Assembly: GCA_902495595.1 (NCBI GenBank)
Contig: CABUXV010000004.1
Location: forward strand, 1 to 64,000
DNA from: an uncultured Eubacterium sp.
Lineage (GTDB): Bacteria; Bacillota; Clostridia; Peptostreptococcales; Anaerovoracaceae
Direction of reading: 5' to 3'
DNA length: 64,000 nt
The stretch's first letter is position 1, and each line of letters starts with the position of its first letter. A program made the translations under genes and the position numbers. Of the stretch, positions 61,399 to 64,000 are shown piece after piece. The notes below the pieces were generated by a model. The model was not told the DNA's origin. It saw only the letters and a list, made by a program, of their open reading frames with translations, and made no database searches.

Positions 61399-61614
61399 TT
61401 GGATGAAAGAGTATTTGTTTATTTAGTAACGATGCCAAATAAGGCAAAAGCTGTGACCGTACTCAGCGGAGTCGACGAATATACAGTATATATCAACAAC
61501 ACTTTAAACTGTGAAATGCAGCTTCAGGCCTATAAGCACGAAATGGAGCACATAGCAAATAAAGACTACGAACATTTTTATGATGTAAACGTCTTGGAAC
61601 ATTTCAGACCATAA
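61399..61614 (+). CDS. Short HExxH (ImmA/IrrE-like) protein
   Basis: This protein of about 72 residues contains YKHEMEHIANKDYEHF, an HExxH zinc-protease motif with a downstream acidic residue as in ImmA/IrrE proteins. It directly follows an XRE repressor, the ImmR-ImmA arrangement of ICEBs1, where ImmA cleaves the repressor after DNA damage. It is much shorter than classical ImmA (about 130-170 residues), so it is either a minimal protease or a truncated one. TTG at 61399 with AAAGGTGAT upstream is preferred; ATG at 61390 is the alternative. Confidence 0.7.
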   Translation: MDERVFVYLVTMPNKAKAVTVLSGVDEYTVYINNTLNCEMQLQAYKHEMEHIANKDYEHFYDVNVLEHFRP

Positions 61615-61655
61615 CCCAGTTATATCAACAATTATACAGTAAAGAGGTGCATTAG

Positions 61656-62807
61656 ATGGACGCCATAACAAGAGCCCTTTCTGAAGAAATGGAAAACAAC
61701 AGAATTCATAAAATAGTTCTTACAGCAAAGCGAAAAAAATCCCTTGAATACAGAAAAGTGACCTTAAGACCTGTGTCCATAAAAAGTGAATTTATGTATC
61801 AGGCTGAATATCACTTTGATAAAAAGGTAACCCACAGGAATATTCCATCCACGGAAATTCTTGATTTTGTAATAAAAATAATCGAAAATGATTTTAAACA
61901 GATAAACATACTTACAGAAAACGAAGATATACAGATACTGGCTGCAAAACCGGAAAAACCGAAAATAACGCGTCACAAAAGCCCGGTTATACGGTCTGCT
62001 GAAATTTCACAGCATAACAGAAAAAAACAATACATTATAGAAGAAGGCGTTCCCTGCGATTTTCTGATTAATCTTGGCGTAATGTCCGATGACGGAAAGG
62101 TTTTTAAAAAGCATTACTCAAAATTCAGGCAGATAAACAGATTCCTCGAAATAGCAGATGATTCTTTTAAACATCTTCCTTCTGAGGGAACTCTTCGGAT
62201 AATAGATTTTGGATGCGGCAAAAGCTATCTTACATTCGCTCTTTATTATTATTTAAAGCTGATTAAAAACAGAAACGTTGAAATCACAGGTCTTGACTTA
62301 AAGGAAGATGTAATAAACTTCTGCAATAAAACAGCCCGGGAATTAAAATACGATGATTTAAAATTTCTAACGGGAGACATTGCAGACTATAAAAGTACAG
62401 GCGCTGATATGGTCGTAACACTTCACGCCTGTGACACAGCAACTGACTTCGCCCTGATAAACGCCGTAAAATGGAACAGCAAAGTTATACTTTCAGTGCC
62501 ATGCTGTCAGCACGAGCTTTTTTCGCAAATAGATAATGAGATAAATGAGCCGATGCTGAAACACGGTATAATAAAGGACAAGTTTACAGAACTTCTTACA
62601 GACGGTCTTCGCGGGCTTAAACTGGAATCAAAAGGGTATGATGTAAACATGATTGAATTTACTTCTCTGGAACACACTTCCAAAAATATAATGATAAAAG
62701 CCGTACTCCTAAACAAAATAAACAAAAATACCCGTGAAAAAGCAGCAAAGGAATACGAGGAACTTAAGAATTTCTACAAAGTAACCCCTTCTATTGACGC
62801 GCTGTAA
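61656..62807 (+). CDS. SAM-dependent methyltransferase (Methyltransf_32/GSTCD-like)
   Basis: This 383-residue enzyme has an N-terminal domain (about 1-150) of unknown role. A class I Rossmann methyltransferase follows, with motif I IIDFGCGKSYLTFALYYYL (about 183-201), the acidic loop ITGLDLKEDVI, and VVTLHACDTATDFAL plus VPCCQHEL. The latter two are typical of the Methyltransf_32 group found in many Firmicutes. The target is unknown; RNA or small molecules are both possible. AAAGAGGTG precedes the ATG. It seems to be the chromosomal gene bordering the tail locus. Confidence 0.8.
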   Translation: MDAITRALSEEMENNRIHKIVLTAKRKKSLEYRKVTLRPVSIKSEFMYQAEYHFDKKVTHRNIPSTEILDFVIKIIENDFKQINILTENEDIQILAAKPEKPKITRHKSPVIRSAEISQHNRKKQYIIEEGVPCDFLINLGVMSDDGKVFKKHYSKFRQINRFLEIADDSFKHLPSEGTLRIIDFGCGKSYLTFALYYYLKLIKNRNVEITGLDLKEDVINFCNKTARELKYDDLKFLTGDIADYKSTGADMVVTLHACDTATDFALINAVKWNSKVILSVPCCQHELFSQIDNEINEPMLKHGIIKDKFTELLTDGLRGLKLESKGYDVNMIEFTSLEHTSKNIMIKAVLLNKINKNTREKAAKEYEELKNFYKVTPSIDAL

Positions 62808-62819
62808 ATTAAAAATTAT

Positions 62820-62848
62820 TTTACATATAAAAGATTTAAGTGTATACT
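62820..62848 (+). promoter_or_regulatory. Predicted promoter of azlCD
   Basis: TTTACA (62820-62825) and TATACT (62843-62848) are 17 bp apart, 54 bp upstream of azlC. Confidence 0.65.
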
Positions 62849-62902
62849 GTTCATGCGTAAAATCATCTACATTCGCAAACGATATCAGAAAGGATAATTG
62901 CG

Positions 62903-63595
62903 ATGAATTTTCATAAAGGTATAAAAGACGGTATCCCGATAGCATTGGGATATTTTTCTGTGTCTATAGCTTTTGGTCTTATGGCCGCAGAAGCAGGCTG
63001 CACCGCTTTTGAAGCGCTGCTCATATCCTTTACAAACCTGACCTCTGCCGGTCAGTTTGCAGGAGTTACAGTAATCGCAGCTTCCGGTACATATTTAGAA
63101 ATGGCGCTTACACAGCTCGTAATAAATTCGCGCTATTCCCTTATGGCAGTGTCTCTGTCTCAAAAAGCAAACAGTAAATTTAAAGGAATCTGGAGGCTTC
63201 TCTTAGGGTTTGCTATTACTGATGAAATATTTGCAGTAGCTATAGGAAATGATGAAGATATAAGCAAAGAATATTTCGGCGGGTTAATGATACTTCCAAT
63301 CATAGGCTGGTCAGCCGGTACAGTATGCGGCGCCGTTTTAGGCAATATCATGCCGATGATAATAACAAACGCTCTTGGAATAGCTCTTTATGGAATGTTC
63401 ATAGCTGTAGTAGTTCCAAAAGCAAGGCAAAATATACATGTTTTAATTACCGCAGCGCTGGCCGTTGGAATTAGCTCGCTTATTTACTATGCTCCTTTAT
63501 TTTCCGGTGTATCTACAGGCTTTGCCATAATAATAAGCGCTGCTGCCGCTTCAGCGGCGGGAGCAGTTTTCTTTCCTGTAAAGGAGGAAGCATAA
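62903..63595 (+). CDS. azlC: AzlC-family branched-chain amino acid exporter, large subunit
   Basis: This 230-residue membrane protein has seven or so helices and the family pattern GIKDGIPIALGYFSVSIAFG, then TNLTSAGQFAGV and RYSLMAVSLS. AzlC with AzlD exports branched-chain amino acids or analogues. AAAGGATAATT precedes the ATG. azlD starts 2 bp after its stop codon. Confidence 0.9.
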   Translation: MNFHKGIKDGIPIALGYFSVSIAFGLMAAEAGCTAFEALLISFTNLTSAGQFAGVTVIAASGTYLEMALTQLVINSRYSLMAVSLSQKANSKFKGIWRLLLGFAITDEIFAVAIGNDEDISKEYFGGLMILPIIGWSAGTVCGAVLGNIMPMIITNALGIALYGMFIAVVVPKARQNIHVLITAALAVGISSLIYYAPLFSGVSTGFAIIISAAAASAAGAVFFPVKEEA

Positions 63596-63596
63596 A

Positions 63597-63917
63597 ATGG
63601 ATTTAATGAAATTTTTGCCCTATCTTCTGGTAATGGCAGGTGTTACATATCTAATAAGAGTTATACCTTTTGTTCTCATAAATAAAAAAATAGAGAACCG
63701 TTTTTTAAATTCGTTTCTCTATTATATTCCGTACACTGTACTTGCCGCAATGACATTTCCTGCCATACTGTATGCCACAGGAAATATGCTGTCAGCCGTT
63801 GCAGGACTTCTTGCAGCTATATTTATAGCATACAGAGGAAAAGGACTTCTCACAGTGGCTGTAGGCGCATGCTCAGCTGTATTTTTAACAGAAATTATAA
63901 TGATTATTATATCATAG
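63597..63917 (+). CDS. azlD: AzlD-family small exporter subunit
   Basis: This 106-residue protein has four hydrophobic segments and the AzlD pattern GVTYLIRVIPFVLI, then YYIPYTVLAAMTFPAIL. It is the partner of AzlC and lies 2 bp downstream with GGAGGAAG inside the azlC end as ribosome site. Confidence 0.9.
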   Translation: MDLMKFLPYLLVMAGVTYLIRVIPFVLINKKIENRFLNSFLYYIPYTVLAAMTFPAILYATGNMLSAVAGLLAAIFIAYRGKGLLTVAVGACSAVFLTEIIMIIIS

Positions 63918-63952
63918 GTCTTTTGGTCAAATCGAAAATGACCAAAAAGACT
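63917..63952 (+). terminator. Hairpin after azlD containing the TTTTGGTCA motif
   Basis: The stem GGTCTTTTGGTCA with TGACCAAAAAGACT lies directly after the azlD stop. There is only a weak T-run. The arms carry the same TTTTGG/CCAAAA vocabulary as the cluster at 44565-44823, and TTTGGATAAAA follows at 63967-63977. Confidence 0.55.
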
Positions 63953-64000
63953 ATTTCCCATATCTATTTGGATAAAACACCACCGATATTTCATGTAAAA

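Larger units (their letters stand above)
44808..61614 (-). mobile_element. Headless phage-tail (F-type tailocin-like) locus
   Basis: A contiguous minus-strand module encodes regulator, tail tube, G/GT chaperones, amidase, tape measure, distal tail, tail hub, fibre and holin. XRE and ImmA-like genes are read divergently at its right end. There is no terminase, portal, capsid, head-tail connector, replication gene or integrase. Chromosomal genes flank both sides. This composition suggests a phage-tail-like bacteriocin, or a prophage reduced to its tail. Limits are taken from the gene content; no attachment-site duplication was proven. Confidence 0.7.

Noticed and set aside
44565..63982. attL/attR pair delimiting an integrated prophage
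   Set aside because: The shared words are short and multiple, no integrase is present, and no single exact direct repeat flanks the locus.

Overview
The window reads as chromosomal DNA of a low-GC, endospore-forming anaerobic Clostridia-type Firmicute. Sporulation and germination genes (yqfC, yqfD, ymxH-like, cwlJ, gerQ, a GerA-family protein) indicate a spore former. NrdG, a PPDK/pyruvate carboxylase pair and a single-chain GlyRS fit a clostridial anaerobe. I cannot name genus or species from the sequence.

Layout. (1) 1-213: start of a TnpV-like transposon gene and a truncated reading frame, an element edge cut by the window. (2) 214-6907: a minus-strand block nrdG-phoP-phoR-cation/proton antiporter, preceded by a Na/Pi symporter gene with three 11-bp-phased TTAACA boxes upstream. 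(3) 6947-13561: a MinD-like protein lacking the P-loop lysine, a TepA-type ClpP relative, a YmxH-like protein, an NhaC antiporter, asnB, an unknown gene and a rhodanese-like protein without its cysteine. (4) 13635-23554: the Firmicute core cluster yqfC-yqfD-phoH-ybeY-cdd-era-recO-(DUF4342)-glyS-ppdK, without yqfF and dgkA. (5) 23612-43843: two flavoproteins, small membrane proteins, dinB, pfkA, dnaE, an L,D-transpeptidase, gerQ, cwlJ, a GerA-family gene, pyc, an MscS channel and typA. (6) 43992-44543: an amidase on the plus strand. (7) 44808-61614: a phage-tail locus with no head, packaging, replication or integration genes. (8) 61656-63917: a methyltransferase and azlCD.

The tail locus is the most interesting part. 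It runs on the minus strand from a divergent promoter region with four CAC-N5-GTG sites at 60887-60980. An XRE repressor and a 72-residue HExxH (ImmA-like) protein are read the other way. The tail side holds a small ORF, a sigma-70 region-4-like activator, a GC-rich structured leader, a scaffold-like remnant, the tail tube protein, tail chaperones G/GT joined by a T TTT TTT -1 frameshift site, an amidase endolysin, three tandem paralogous genes of unknown function, tape measure, distal tail protein, tail hub, fibre/collar protein and holin. This is the composition expected of a non-contractile (F-type) tailocin or a prophage reduced to its tail.

The three paralogues (53252-56596) are bracketed by terminators and split the usual GT-tape measure adjacency. 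They share an almost invariant core of about 107 residues with divergent ends. They are the best candidate for something undescribed: cargo, immunity or a diversifying component. Their function cannot be read from the sequence.
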